64,000 nucleotides of DNA from Flectonema sp. DT1601 (GCA_964019425.1 OZ025861.1:516126-580125); one strand, 5' to 3'. Counted from the stretch's first letter, positions 1-11,008 are shown. Numbers and translations are program-made. The notes: a model not told the origin generated them from the sequence alone.

Positions 1-1
1 T

Positions 2-1789
2 ACAGCAGCTGAGAACGTAGAACTTCAGGCTGCTCTCAACGAACTGAGAATAGAACTGAAGAGTGAGACAACTCGATGGACTGATGAGATCCTAACACTT
101 AATCGTGAGAATGAAAACCTTCAAAAAGAAAAAGAAGATCTACAGTCAACCATCGATAAACACGCTGTTAGAAGTCAACCAACACCACCAACTGAAGCCC
201 TCACATCACAACTTAGTCACAATGATGCTCGGTTACGTAGACTTGAAGAGGAAGCTGCTTCACTGTATGAACCGCTCAAAATAAAATATGATGACGTCAC
301 AGATAGAAATCAACGACTACTCACTCAAATAGTTTCCCTCGAGTCGGAAGTTGAAAACAACAAACAGCAGTCGTTGGATTTGACAGCTTCCAACACCCAA
401 CTGACCACAGCACTCCAGGAGATTGACATCCTTAAAGACGAACTATACCAGCTCTCTGAAAGTATCAAATTAACAGAAGAAGAACTTAATAAAAGTGAAG
501 CCGACAACAAATACAAAACAAATGAATTACAACAAAGTAAAGAACTCATCACGGAATTCAGAAGCAAGATATTGATGTTGGAAAAATCACTTCAGGACTG
601 CGATGAGAAAATATCATCAAATGACGACCTCCTCCTGAAACTTCAGGACAGCAGGTCAACAGCATCCGCATTGCAATCGAGAGTGATAGAGTTGGGAAAT
701 AGCCACAACGATGTTTCGTTGGAAAACTCAAAAATTTCTAAGAAACTACACCAAACAGAGACGGAGTTGAGTGAAGTTAAAAATAGTAATTCAGATCTCA
801 AGAACAGTGTTGCTCAGCTTCAACAAAAGATATTGCAAACGGAAACTGACAACAACAAACTTCGACAGCAAACTGAAGAGTCGGAGGAAACCATTCAAAA
901 CTACTCAAAGTTAGAACACAATCTAGAAGTCTGTGAAGCCAAACTCCGTGAAACCGAAATCGCGAAAGTTTCACATCTGACGAGAGAGTTGGATCAAACA
1001 AATGTTGTCCAGGGTGAGTTGTCCTCTCTTCAGGAAAGTTTAAAATATGAAAATGACAAACTACGAAAACAAGTAAAACAACTGAGAGAAGAAGCACTCA
1101 TCGATGCCACCTCCCTGGAGAGAGAAAACACCCTTCTGAGATCGGCTTTGAAATCTGAACATCAGAAAAGTGACATTTCTCTTATTGATGAACAGTCTCA
1201 TATAGAATCAATCGTGAGACACATTTCTATAGATTCCCCTCAAAGGACTGATAGGTGTCTGTTCACTGATGATGATGAGGACGTTAAAGTTGAAAATAAA
1301 ATTTTGAAAACTGAACTGAAGAGAGTACAACAGCAGTGTAATGAAAAACTTTTGGGAAGCAACGCAGTCATATCGGAGCTAACTAGTGAATTATGTAAAC
1401 TTCAAAGTAATAATAATAAAAGTGAATTGAGTGGGAGAGTTGATTCGAATCATTCTAACGGGTCGCTACAACTGATGATAAAAAATTTAAAAGAGAGGAA
1501 TTCACAACTTGAAGCTGACTGCTCACGTTACAGTGCTAAGCTCTCTGACGATATCAGTACAATGTCTCAACCAGATGTCACTCCTTCATCAGACACAAAG
1601 TCTCTCCCACCCACACCAGAAAGATTGAAATCATCAAATCGAAATAGAAATCGTCTTAACAAATCAGATGACAACTTCTCACCAACTCCTCCCAGGAAGG
1701 AAGAAATAACTTCTCTTCGGAGTCGGGTATGTGATGTGTTCAGCTACGAACACTTTTTTTCATTTTTTTATTATAAAAATGTTAAATAC

Positions 1790-1824
<35 letters not shown>

Positions 1825-2240
1825 AGGTTACGAAATTCTCTCATGAGAATGAAACACTTCGTCATGAAGTAGACAGCGTCAAGAAGCAGCTGCTTCAACA
1901 GCGTTCTACTGCTGAGAGATTGGATGTCGTTGCTGATCTCACAAAACAAGAATTGTTGTTTTATAAAATTCAAGTTCGGGGGATTCAGAGCGGAACTATT
2001 CAGAGTCAGGCAGTCCTCCGCAAGGAGGAAGAAAAGTGTCGAGAGAAGTTGGTTGCTTGCGAAGTGGCTTCCAGAAGAGAATTAATTTATAGATTGAAAA
2101 TATCAGAATTGGAGAAACGGATTACTCGCGATGAGGAGAGAGCTTCTGCTGTTGAAAGCAAACTCACGTCTGCAACTACCAAAAGCAAACAAATCAGAGA
2201 TATAATTACCAGAAGACGTTCATCGTTGTCTGATGAATAA
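2..2240 (+). CDS. Long coiled-coil protein, 5' end outside the window, two exons
   Basis: The frame is open from the first bases of the window, so the true start lies upstream. Exon 1 runs to 1726 and exon 2 from 1827 to the TAA at 2238-2240; both exon edges fall on codon boundaries, giving 712 visible residues. The protein is rich in Glu, Lys, Gln, Leu, Ser and Asn with heptad-like spacing over most of its length. A Ser/Pro/Thr-rich linker (roughly residues 515-570) sits just before the intron, and coiled coil resumes in exon 2. There is no catalytic motif, signal peptide or membrane segment. Composition suits a cytoskeletal, centrosomal, golgin-like or tethering protein, but coiled coils give weak family evidence and I do not name one. 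It is followed on the same strand by the kinase gene. Confidence 0.8.
1727..1826 (+). other. Spliceosomal intron of 100 nt with an A-tract at its 3' end
   Basis: The donor reads CGG|GTATGT and the acceptor AAACAG|GTT. Removing these 100 bases joins two long coiled-coil frames in phase; retaining them gives a Lys run and a stop at about 1846. A run of more than 25 A residues lies directly before the acceptor where a pyrimidine tract would be expected. A T-rich stretch sits in the first half of the intron. Confidence 0.8.
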
Positions 2241-3095
2241 AAACAGCGTGACGAGAAACTCTTCATTCATTTATTTTTCCCCAATTTTTCCCCCTCTTGT
2301 TTTCGAATCTGTTTCTGTTTGGTTTAGTTGGCCTTACACTAGTATTTGTTTATTATTGGTATTATTATTATTTATTATTATTATTATGTTTTAAATACAA
2401 ACTTCCGACCGCCAAAGGCTGCCTCTCATAGCAGTCTTAGAATACTCTTTTTTTTTTTTCTTTTTTTTAGATGACTTTTTTTTTTTGTTGTTGTATTTCT
2501 ATTTTTTCGGATAATGTTCATTTCTTGTAGTGAATGCTGATCGGAAGCGATCACACTTTTTTTTTTTTTTTTTTTTTTTGAAAAAAAAAAAAATCGGGCT
2601 TTTCACCAGAGTATCACTACCACCTGATGGGGAGATGGAACCAATTCATTTTTTTTAAACTATCAAGGGAAAGCTATTTGTACCAACTTACTCGCATAAC
2701 AGCCACTGTGCTGTGTGGCTGATTCGGTCAGTCTTCCGTTCTCTTTTTTTTATTTTTTTTGACGGATTTGTAGTGATGTTACATATTTCGTGTTCAACCG
2801 CGACTTTTTTTTAAAATCATTTTTTTTTTTTTTTTTTGGTAAGTCTTTTTTTTTTTGATGATGATTTGTTTTTTTTTTTTTTTTTTTTTTTTTTACGACA
2901 TCGTTCCTCACGGATGGGTGTGATCACAAAAAAAATAACTTTTCGTTTTTTCTTTGTAATCTGAAAACACTCATATGAGAGAGTACTTTCAAGTGTGAGT
3001 TGAATGTGAACATGTTCACTGCAGAATTAGAACGTAGGTATCTAATTAAGTTTATGTTTGTGTTATGTTGTGTGTTAATATCTCTTCCTCCGAAC
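2241..3095. other. Intergenic region with long poly-T and poly-A tracts
   Basis: No gene is visible here. The stretch holds the 3' UTR of the coiled-coil gene and many homopolymer tracts. The most notable is a T23 run at 2557-2579 followed after one G by A13 at 2581-2593, a near-perfect homopolymer hairpin. Other T runs lie at about 2820-2837 and 2870-2894. Confidence 0.6.
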
Positions 3096-3136
3096 AGTTT
3101 TTTTTTAAATTTTTTTACTTTAAAAAAAAAAAAAAA
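3080..3136 (+). promoter_or_regulatory. Candidate splice acceptor and T-then-A leader of the kinase gene
   Basis: A pyrimidine-rich stretch ends in CCGAACAG at 3096-3097. It is followed by T runs, then an A15 run that abuts the ATG at 3137. The same order (…AACAG, T run, A run, ATG) occurs before the first EGF-like gene at 8406-8431. This could be a trans-splice acceptor, as in euglenozoans, or an ordinary 5' UTR intron acceptor; the sequence cannot separate the two. Confidence 0.45.
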
Positions 3137-6082
3137 ATGACGGAAATAGAAACCACAACAGTATCAGAAGACGACTGTCAACCGTTTTCTGTGAGAGTTG
3201 ATTTGCATTCAATTTTTGATGAAATAACAAAATGGATGCTGCTGTCGAAACCGAAGACTAGAAGAGATATTTGGCACACGATGTACGCATCGACTGCTGC
3301 AGCATACCAACGAGAAGTTGAATTGGGCTGTCATGAGTGGGAAGAAGAAGAAGAGAACGACGATGAAGAAGCTTTAAAACTACTCTGCGGACTAACAGTT
3401 GGTCGTGTGATAGGATCTGGAGCTAACGGAGATGTATACAAAGCGTTGGATAGTTATGGTACGGTGTACGCTGTTAAGGTGATGATTACTTCTGATCCTT
3501 CAGAAGTCGCAATGGAATACGAAATTCTAAAACGACTATCTCATCGTAACATAGTCGGAGTTTGGAATTACTGCTATTGTAAAACTACTCGACGGTCTGA
3601 AATTGTAATGTCTTACTGGACTGAGGGTTCAATCGCTTCTCACATTACAGAATTCGGAACGCTATCACTCTGCACAGTTCAGAACTACGCTTACCAACTG
3701 CTACAAGGACTTAGTTACCTTCATAGTTGTAATGTCATCCACAGAGATATTAAGCCACAGAACATGTTAGTCGACACAATGGGTTGTGTGGCTCTCACTG
3801 ACTTTGGTCTCAGTTCTGTTTCGAATGCCGTTGATAAATCCAACAAAGACTTGTTGGAGATCGTTGGATCGCCACCATACTTATCACCGGAAATAATAAC
3901 AACCGGAAAGTACTCAATTCAAAGTGATATTTGGGCTTTTGGATGCTCGCTGTTGGATATGTTGACAGCGAAGATTTGCTGGTCAGGTGACCCTTACGAG
4001 ACGGCACAGTTCAGGACTAGCTGGACGATACAGCGATTCATAAATGAGATATCTGAAGCTGCTGAATCGGGTGCCTCTCCGCTCGATAAGTTGAACCTCT
4101 CTGCCTATGCTGATGATGATGATATTGTTGGATTTTTAAAAATGTGTTTTTCTCGAGATAATGTCACAGCTAGTTCTTTGGGATTACATTCCTTCGTCGG
4201 TGCGAGCATCGCAGCTGACGAACGTATTTGTTTTGATAAAGGAATTCCGTTTATAAAATATTCGAAAGTAATTCCTCTTTCTGGAGAAACATCAATTTAC
4301 TTATCAGCGAAGAATTCTCTTCTTCCTTCAAATGAAAGAAATAGTTTCGTCGAAATGTTATTTGAATCAGCTCTCTCACAGGCATCTGGATTCTCATTTC
4401 TCGACATCAAAAGAAAGTCATCAGACTTAAAGTACAATAACACCTCTACTACTAAATCCATGATGTATCCTACAAGAAAAAGACCAGCTCACACTCTGTT
4501 ATCTCTCTTAGGAAGGACATTAGACAGAGAAGATGTCGAGCCAGGTCTTCCACATGTCGAACTATTTCCAGAGCTGTTAAGAAGGAATGACGACAGTACA
4601 CAAATTACTATAAACGCTGAAGTGATCGATAAAGTATCTCTGGAAGAGAAGAACTCTATCTCTCCTGATGACCTTCTCGATACGTCAGATTCAGATGGAC
4701 CCTCAGCTGCTGACATTTACGGCTCCAGTTCATTCTCGATAACTGTCGGGGAATTGAAACGCCTGACTAGATCGACATACGTAGCAACCACTCAAGAAAT
4801 ACCAGAAACCTTCTTTAGACAACTTGTGGCTTTCACATCACCAAGGGAATATCAATTATTCTGGTCTGCTCATAGAAGTGTTTCCCTGGTTGGAATCGGT
4901 CAGAAAGATGTCGAAGAAAGACTTCGCGAGGAGACACTCGACGAGCTAAACACTGCGATTGACAACATCGCAAAGTATGAAAATTTGGAAACACAATCAG
5001 CTAAGTTTGAACTGATGAAATGGAAGTACCGAATGTCAAAGGCTCAAGAATGCCTCGATAAAACTGGAATTCTATTTGAGACGACTGGTTATGGATCATC
5101 TCGATGGGTTCCTTCACGAGATGGTCCTCCGGGACGTGTGAAGAGGAAGTACACAGTTTTTAACAATGGAGCAATGCAATGCTCTGAGCTGCTGGATCGG
5201 TTTGATGCTTGGAGGAAGCACATCGTTCTCTTTCCGTATGACTCTGGCTTCCCGAGTGCTGCAGATGCGATGGCTGCTCTGAATAAATCGCTTACCGAAA
5301 TCTGTACGGCTGTTTGTGTTTCTCAACAGGGTTTCTTCTTAGTAGATGGTGCTGATGGTAATCACAATCAACTAACTGCAGCCACACCCCAGCCAGTGAC
5401 GTTCTTACACGCTGCTGGTTTAGACTTCAGTAAGCCCGGTACTACCGCCAGAGAGGCTTCGAAATACTTCAAAGAAGAGTCTGACTCCGAAGGGGGAACA
5501 ACTGTCAGGGGATTTCAACCTTTTAGTCAATTCAGATTGAAGGAACGTATTAAAGATTTATACAGAACAATATTTACCTGCGCAAGACACCACGCTGTGA
5601 GAAACATGTCGATGCTCGCTATGGGATGTGGCTGTTTCTTAGCCAACATCCATGATGAGGATAAGGAAGAAGTTCGTGAGGCGTACTTCTTGGCGCAATT
5701 TGAACTTCTCAGTGAAGTGGATTGGGGATTCGAAGGATACTATTTAAACCCTGGACCTCCACATCAACGAGCCACTGCTATCAGAGTCCTGGAAAAACTT
5801 CTCGGAGGGAGTGGGTTGGCAGCAGCTTCCACATATTTAAAGTGTAATGTGATATTTCATTCCTGTGATGCTAAATTCCTTGCTGCTGAACTCGCAAAAC
5901 GCTGTATGGGAGCAGCAATGCTCAGCCCTTCTGATTGCGCTTCTGTGGTTCTAGGACTAGTAGGAACCTATTGGGAAACAGGAAGGGGTTCTCACTACTC
6001 AGGAGAGGAGGATTTATTAGCCCACACAACGGGTATTCTGGCTAGGGCTGGCATCGCAGAGTTTTGGGAAGGTGCCGAGTAG
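3137..6082 (+). CDS. Serine/threonine protein kinase, STE11/MAP3K-like, with a long unique C-terminus
   Basis: The protein has 981 residues in one uninterrupted frame. The kinase domain spans roughly residues 83-345: glycine loop GSGANGDV (93-100), ATP-binding Lys114 in YAVKV, catalytic loop HRDIKPQN (202-209), DFG (222-224), and activation segment GSPPYLSPE ending in SPE (250-252). All catalytic residues are present, so it should be active. The GSPPYLSPE and DIWAFGCSLLDML segments point to the STE11/MEKK group. An acidic run (69-78) precedes the kinase. About 600 C-terminal residues match no family I recognise; they end in an Ala/Leu-rich, probably helical block (about 860-981). I chose the ATG at 3137, directly after the A run, because an upstream in-frame ATG at 3065 lies before the putative splice acceptor and would add a low-complexity Phe/Lys leader. 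A MAP3K-type signalling role is inferred from the domain only. Confidence 0.88.
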   Translation: MTEIETTTVSEDDCQPFSVRVDLHSIFDEITKWMLLSKPKTRRDIWHTMYASTAAAYQREVELGCHEWEEEEENDDEEALKLLCGLTVGRVIGSGANGDVYKALDSYGTVYAVKVMITSDPSEVAMEYEILKRLSHRNIVGVWNYCYCKTTRRSEIVMSYWTEGSIASHITEFGTLSLCTVQNYAYQLLQGLSYLHSCNVIHRDIKPQNMLVDTMGCVALTDFGLSSVSNAVDKSNKDLLEIVGSPPYLSPEIITTGKYSIQSDIWAFGCSLLDMLTAKICWSGDPYETAQFRTSWTIQRFINEISEAAESGASPLDKLNLSAYADDDDIVGFLKMCFSRDNVTASSLGLHSFVGASIAADERICFDKGIPFIKYSKVIPLSGETSIYLSAKNSLLPSNERNSFVEMLFESALSQASGFSFLDIKRKSSDLKYNNTSTTKSMMYPTRKRPAHTLLSLLGRTLDREDVEPGLPHVELFPELLRRNDDSTQITINAEVIDKVSLEEKNSISPDDLLDTSDSDGPSAADIYGSSSFSITVGELKRLTRSTYVATTQEIPETFFRQLVAFTSPREYQLFWSAHRSVSLVGIGQKDVEERLREETLDELNTAIDNIAKYENLETQSAKFELMKWKYRMSKAQECLDKTGILFETTGYGSSRWVPSRDGPPGRVKRKYTVFNNGAMQCSELLDRFDAWRKHIVLFPYDSGFPSAADAMAALNKSLTEICTAVCVSQQGFFLVDGADGNHNQLTAATPQPVTFLHAAGLDFSKPGTTAREASKYFKEESDSEGGTTVRGFQPFSQFRLKERIKDLYRTIFTCARHHAVRNMSMLAMGCGCFLANIHDEDKEEVREAYFLAQFELLSEVDWGFEGYYLNPGPPHQRATAIRVLEKLLGGSGLAAASTYLKCNVIFHSCDAKFLAAELAKRCMGAAMLSPSDCASVVLGLVGTYWETGRGSHYSGEEDLLAHTTGILARAGIAEFWEGAE

Positions 6083-6773
6083 GTATTTTTTTTTCAAAAA
6101 AAAATGAGGGGAGGGTGTGGAAAGTAAGTTTTTTTTACAATAATATTATAATTCTTTTTTTTTATTTTTTTAACCAAAATAAAATCTCAGTTACACTCAG
6201 TTAGCTCACTCCCCCAACTGTTTTTTTTTAAATGAAAATCGATTTCCTTTCAACAGACTTCAATACAATACAGGGGGAAAGACTAAATTTGACGATTCGT
6301 TTGTTTAGCAGCGCACTCGATTTGAATAACAAAATGCGCGTTTGATTATTGTGACATTTGACAACTCTGATTCTAATATGTTGAGGGTGACGATTAGATT
6401 GTAAAGCAAGCACTCTATTCATAGTGGCAGTCAGATGGTGTTGTTGCATCGAAGTTGGGATCTGCAGCTTCACTTAAATTTATGTTCCACTCATGGGTTG
6501 TGTCAGATATTACTATTTGAACAAAGTAATGAGAATACGGCATTTCGAAACTTCGTTGGGAGGATGTCGATCTCAGAATTTGCGAACATTACTTCAGAAG
6601 ACTTATCGACTGCGTAGTTCTGCACGTCGTATGTTAATTATATCATCGTATTGATCTTCGGAATGGTTTTGTTTTGATTTAGTTAGAAACAGATCTGATG
6701 GTAATCTAAGTTAAGTAATCGGCTGTAGATTCTCGTGAAAATATTTATCTCTAAAAGAATCGATCTACAGCAG

Positions 6774-6806
<33 letters not shown>

Positions 6807-7465
6807 TTCTGTTCAGCGACTGTCGATTTTTTAAAAGACGTTTGTTGGGATGAAGATGACATCTACACATGTGATGGGTCAACTAGTTTGTTGTTACTTA
6901 TTCAGGAGGTGAGTTTTTTTTATAATATCATTGGACGAGTTGGTCTTATTTTTCATAATCGGTGTTCTTGTTATCACGAGGTTTCCACGTCAATCACAAT
7001 TCGCAAACCAACAGTCGCAGAGTCTCTCGATATTATCACTGGGGGTGTGGGGAAATTGATATAAAAACTAATAATCTTCAAACGTCAAAGACAACACGGA
7101 AATTGGTACCAAATAATACAGACAGCAGACAATTAAGAAAACTTTACTCTCGTGAATTGATTCTTAAATTTAACGGGACGAAGTGTCAGCGGAAACCAAA
7201 ATATCGACATCCCAGTTTGATGGGAGTCTTGTAATCAGGTGGGTGGGAAGAAGTGGGTTTCTATAATAAGAAAAAGACTCTCAAAGTGTAATTCAATTAT
7301 TCCAGCTACTCGTAGCTACTAACATTTGAGTATCTTCAACAACAACAGTCAGCGAGTCTGCTGATCACCGCAGCTTTGAAATCGAAACAGACCAGAAGAA
7401 CAGACTGCGATGATGGAATCATGTTTCTCATTTACGGCAAACAGTTGGTTTCTGAAACTATTTCT
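6083..7465. other. Intergenic region, no convincing gene
   Basis: This begins with the kinase 3' UTR (poly-T/poly-A) and continues as AT-rich DNA. Small open frames of 60-110 codons on both strands have no recognisable content. A donor-like AGGTGAGTTT at about 6906-6916 resembles the one upstream of the second EGF-like gene (about 11588), so leader exons of the downstream EGF gene may lie here, but this is not shown. Confidence 0.5.
6774..6806. repeat. (ACA)n trinucleotide microsatellite
   Basis: About eleven uninterrupted ACA units in non-coding DNA. Confidence 0.9.
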
Positions 7466-7470
7466 TTTGC

Positions 7471-8340
7471 CTTCCTTGATTTTACTGAACTTGTTCTTCG
7501 TGTTGTGATTTGTGGTGAAGTTGTGTTGTGTTGGAATTAAGTGTCGTGTTGTTTAACTCTGATGAGTTCTTATTGTGGTTTGAGTGCTCGTGATTTTTGC
7601 ACGTGTTTCGTTTTTGAGTGCCCATTGGTTTGTGTGTGTCGCGTGTCCCGGGGGGTGGGCATGTTTGATCTGTGTGTGGAACTATTTCTTATTGATTGTT
7701 AATCATAAATCTGCTTTTTAAGATTTTACACCTTTCCTTGATTGAACTGAACTTGCTTCGTGTTGTGATTTGTGGTGAAGTTGTGTTGTGTTGGAATTAA
7801 GTGTCGTGTTGTTTAACCCTGATGAGTTCTTATTGTGGTGTGAGTGCTCGTTGGTTTCGTTGGTGTTTCCTTTTTGAGTTCCCATGTTTTGTGTGTGTTG
7901 CGGGTTACGGAGGTGCACATGTCATGTGAGGAACTATTTCTCATTGATTGTACCGATAAATCCGGTCGCCTGCTTGCTTTTAAAATTATGCCTTCCTTGA
8001 TTAACTGAACTTGCATTGTGTTGTGATTTGTGGTGAAGTCGAATAGTGATGTATGGAATGGAATGGAATTGTGTTGTGTTGTGTTGTGTTGTTGTTTAAC
8101 TCTGACGAGTTCCTATTTCCGTTTGTGTTTGTGTGTGGTTTTTGCACGTGTTTCGTTTTTGAGTGCCCATTGGTTTGTGTGTGTCGCGTGTCCCGGGGGG
8201 TGGGGATGTTTGATGTGTGTGTGGAACTATTTCTTATTGATTGTTAACCATAAATCTGCTTTTTAAGATTTTACACCTTTCCTTGATTGAACTGAACTTG
8301 CTTCGTGTTGTGATTTGTGGTGAAGTTCGATAAGTGACGT
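7471..8340. repeat. Tandem repeat of about 260-290 bp, 3.3 copies, upstream of the first EGF-like gene
   Basis: The landmark GTGATTTGTGGTGAAGT recurs in copies starting near 7471, 7731, 7989 and 8277; the last is partial. Each full copy also has a GT-rich tract and GGAACTATTTCTT-like segments. The copies differ at many positions, so the repeat is not very recent. Related sequence lies upstream of the second EGF-like gene (13196-13310) and at the end of the last partial unit (31373-31416), which marks it as a shared upstream element of this gene family. Confidence 0.8.
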
Positions 8341-8384
8341 GGGAGTGGAATGCTTTATGTGGTATGTTTTTGTTATATCAATAT

Positions 8385-8431
8385 TTCCCGCCTTCAGCCG
8401 CAAACAGTTTTTTTTTATTTAAAAAAAAAAA
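8385..8431 (+). promoter_or_regulatory. Candidate splice acceptor and T-then-A leader of the first EGF-like gene
   Basis: A pyrimidine-rich stretch is followed by AAACAG (AG at 8406-8407), then T9, ATTT and A12 directly before the ATG at 8432. The arrangement matches the kinase leader. Confidence 0.45.
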
Positions 8432-9271
8432 ATGTTCAACTCAACATACGTGATGGTGGTTATGATTTGGGCTTTGTCCCACATGATGTCATCGGGAGCA
8501 GACACCGTGGTGAAGGTGAAGATGATGACGGAGACCAACGACGTTGACGAGTGTCTGTCCGACCCCTGCGGTCCGGAACAGACTTGTTACGACCCGAACA
8601 CGTCGGCAGAGTCATTGGGCGACTTCAGATGCAGGTGCCCAATGTACTCGTACGGTTGCGTGATGCAGAATTCTGTACTTGACTTACAGAATGCTGTTGC
8701 AACCAACGCCGTGGATTCTATCCGCAAGGTGTACTCTTATACTCTGTCGTACACAACTGTCGATGAGTGCGAGTTACTAAATCCTTGTAACTCCAGACAG
8801 ACTTGCGTGGATCTGAACACGGCCGGCAACTCTCTAGACGACTTCACCTGTACCTGTGCAGCTGACGATTACTGGTGCTCTGCGGAAATCATTTACGTCG
8901 ACTGTTGGAACTTCCTTTCTGGTGTCGCCGATTACGCCAAACATTGCGTGGGCTTTGTGTGTTACAACTCCGCTCTGCGTGGTGGTCAGGTAGCGTGGAT
9001 CTGTTTCACTGAGATCCACGGCTACGCACCTCGCCTGACAAACTTGTTCTGTGGGTACGTCCTCTTTTCGGCCACGTTCACGTGGTTTTTTGGAGCGCGT
9101 ATGATGCAAGGACGTGGCAACACCACCCACAACGGGTTCCGAGCAAGCTTCGTCTTCTTGTTCGCGAGAACCTTTGTCATGTCCTTGTGTCAGCTCCATA
9201 GGCTGGTCTATTGGCTGGCTGCGGTACTCGGCAGAAGGTTCCGAGGAAGAAGACATCTTCTTGAGGGATGA
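8432..9271 (+). CDS. Small secreted or membrane protein with two EGF-like modules (family member 1)
   Basis: The protein has 279 residues. A hydrophobic N-terminus (about 5-22) looks like a signal peptide. Module 1 has six cysteines at 41, 46, 52, 67, 69 and 76 and starts with the DVDEC signature of calcium-binding EGF; module 2 has cysteines at 113, 119, 125, 140, 142 and 149 and starts VDEC. Cysteine spacing and the DPNTS and LNTAGNSLDD segments support EGF-like folds. After the modules comes a Cys-rich region and two hydrophobic stretches (about 202-220 and 239-268), then a basic tail. It probably sits at the cell surface or in the secretory pathway. The ATG is directly after the A12 leader. 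Across its whole length it is a diverged paralogue of the gene repeated at 13571, 19561 and 25551. Its function is unknown. Confidence 0.8.
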   Translation: MFNSTYVMVVMIWALSHMMSSGADTVVKVKMMTETNDVDECLSDPCGPEQTCYDPNTSAESLGDFRCRCPMYSYGCVMQNSVLDLQNAVATNAVDSIRKVYSYTLSYTTVDECELLNPCNSRQTCVDLNTAGNSLDDFTCTCAADDYWCSAEIIYVDCWNFLSGVADYAKHCVGFVCYNSALRGGQVAWICFTEIHGYAPRLTNLFCGYVLFSATFTWFFGARMMQGRGNTTHNGFRASFVFLFARTFVMSLCQLHRLVYWLAAVLGRRFRGRRHLLEG

Positions 9272-9499
9272 ATCTTTTACAACAAAAGAAAAGAAGGAAA
9301 ACACAATGATCTGATCAAGAAAAAAAAAAAAAACAAACAAACAAAAAAAAATTCTATTCTCGTTCCCTTTTTCCCCTAAATTATGTTGCGCCGTTTCTTT
9401 TTTTATTTATTTTTTTTTTGAATGATTTTCGTTTTGGTTCTTAAAAAGAATAGGCTTTGTCTTCTGTACACAAAAAAAAAACAAAAAAACAAAAAATAA
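9272..9499. other. 3' flank of the first EGF-like gene
   Basis: A-rich then T-rich low-complexity DNA. The segment TATGTTGCGCCGT near 9382 recurs in the 3' flank of the repeated EGF gene (about 14568), showing that the homology between the two genes extends past the stop codon. Confidence 0.5.
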
Positions 9500-10756
9500 G
9501 CGACCTTTGTACCAACTTCCCTTTAACCCAATTAATATGTGCGTATTTTTATTCAAAAAAAAAAGAAACCACCAACAAAAAAAAAAAAAAAAAAAATCAA
9601 AATTTACCGCACACTTTTTTTTTTTCATTCATCCTTCCTGTTTTCCTTCCTGTTGTGAAGAAATACCATATAAAACTTTGAAGAAAATTAACTAACTCTG
9701 CCGTGAGAGAGAAAGAGAACCATATTTTTTTTTCGTTTTAAGTTCAAAGAAAGATGGTTCTGTCTTTTTTTTTTGCATTTAACAAGTATTGTAAGAACGA
9801 AAAAGAATGTTGGCAGCACACGTAAACCTCCTTTAGCTTTATCAGTTTAAGTCGGTTCACGGTTTCGTGCACAAACAAAAAATCACAGTGTTATATCATT
9901 ATTTTCTGTATAGTTGAAGTTAAAGCCAATTCTTTTTTTAGTTGTTTTCTAGTTTTTAGATTCCGCTTCTTCATTTCTGACAGCTGCAATAGCATTGCTG
10001 CTTTTGTGAATTAAGGAAGGTGAGATGGATTTCCTTTACACGAACTTCTTTTCTTTTTTTTCCCCCGACAAGTAGTAGTAGAACGTACGGGCCATTCACA
10101 TCTGGGTTAGCAAGTTGTTGTTGTCTTGTCGTCGAGCGAGAGAGTACAACTACTCTCTCGGCCGATAGATGAGATTAAATAAATAAATAAATAAATATAT
10201 AAATAGGAAGTAAGAATCGGATACTAATCATTTTTGAGAAGTATTCAGTTGTTTTGGACTTCTGAAACTAAAAATAAAATAATAATAAAAAACATAATAG
10301 AAGAACATTCGTTTCATTTTCATTTTCATTTTCGTGTTTTTCTCATAACCAACAACAAGAAATTTTTAACAACACGGGACGAGATGTGAATGGTCTTTTG
10401 GAGAATTGTGTCAGATTTTTTTTTTTGCTGGCACACGAAAACTAATAAACGCACTGAAAAGAAAGAAAACCGGAACCCGGAAGTTGCAACTCCGATGCTT
10501 TGGCTCTTCACTTCGACGAACAACAAAAGGCTGAAAAGAGAGAATATTATTATTTTCTTGATTTGCTTTGAGATTGTGGAGTTTTTGTGTCCAATTTTTC
10601 ATTTCCTCTTTTCAAATTAAAAAATTTAAAAAATAAAAAAGATCCCATCCCTCGGTACCAGTCGCGGAAAAAACGTTTATTTTCTCTTGGCAGTGCAAGT
10701 CTGGAGAGACGACCTGCAAAGGCTCTCTCTCTCTGGCATTCACCCATGAGGAGATT

Positions 10757-11008
10757 GTATACCTTTCTTAAATTTGTTTTGTATACCTTTCTTAAATTTG
10801 TTTTATATACCTTTCTTAAATTTGTTTTGTATACCTTTCTTAAATTTGTTTTATATACCTTTCTTAAATTTGTTTTATATACCTTTCTTAAATTTGTTTT
10901 ATATACCTTTCTTAAATTTGTTTTGTATACCTTTCTTAAATTTGTTTTATATACCTTTCTTAAATTTGTTTTATATACCTTTCTTAAATTTGTTTTATAT
11001 ACCTTTCT
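10757..11008. repeat. 24-bp minisatellite in unit A, about 10.5 copies
   Basis: The unit is (G/A)TATACCTTTCTT then AAATTTGTTTT. Copies alternate irregularly between G and A at the first base and are otherwise identical. A 24-bp period with no stop makes spurious open frames on both strands (repeating YTFLKFVL on +), which I do not call genes. Confidence 0.95.
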
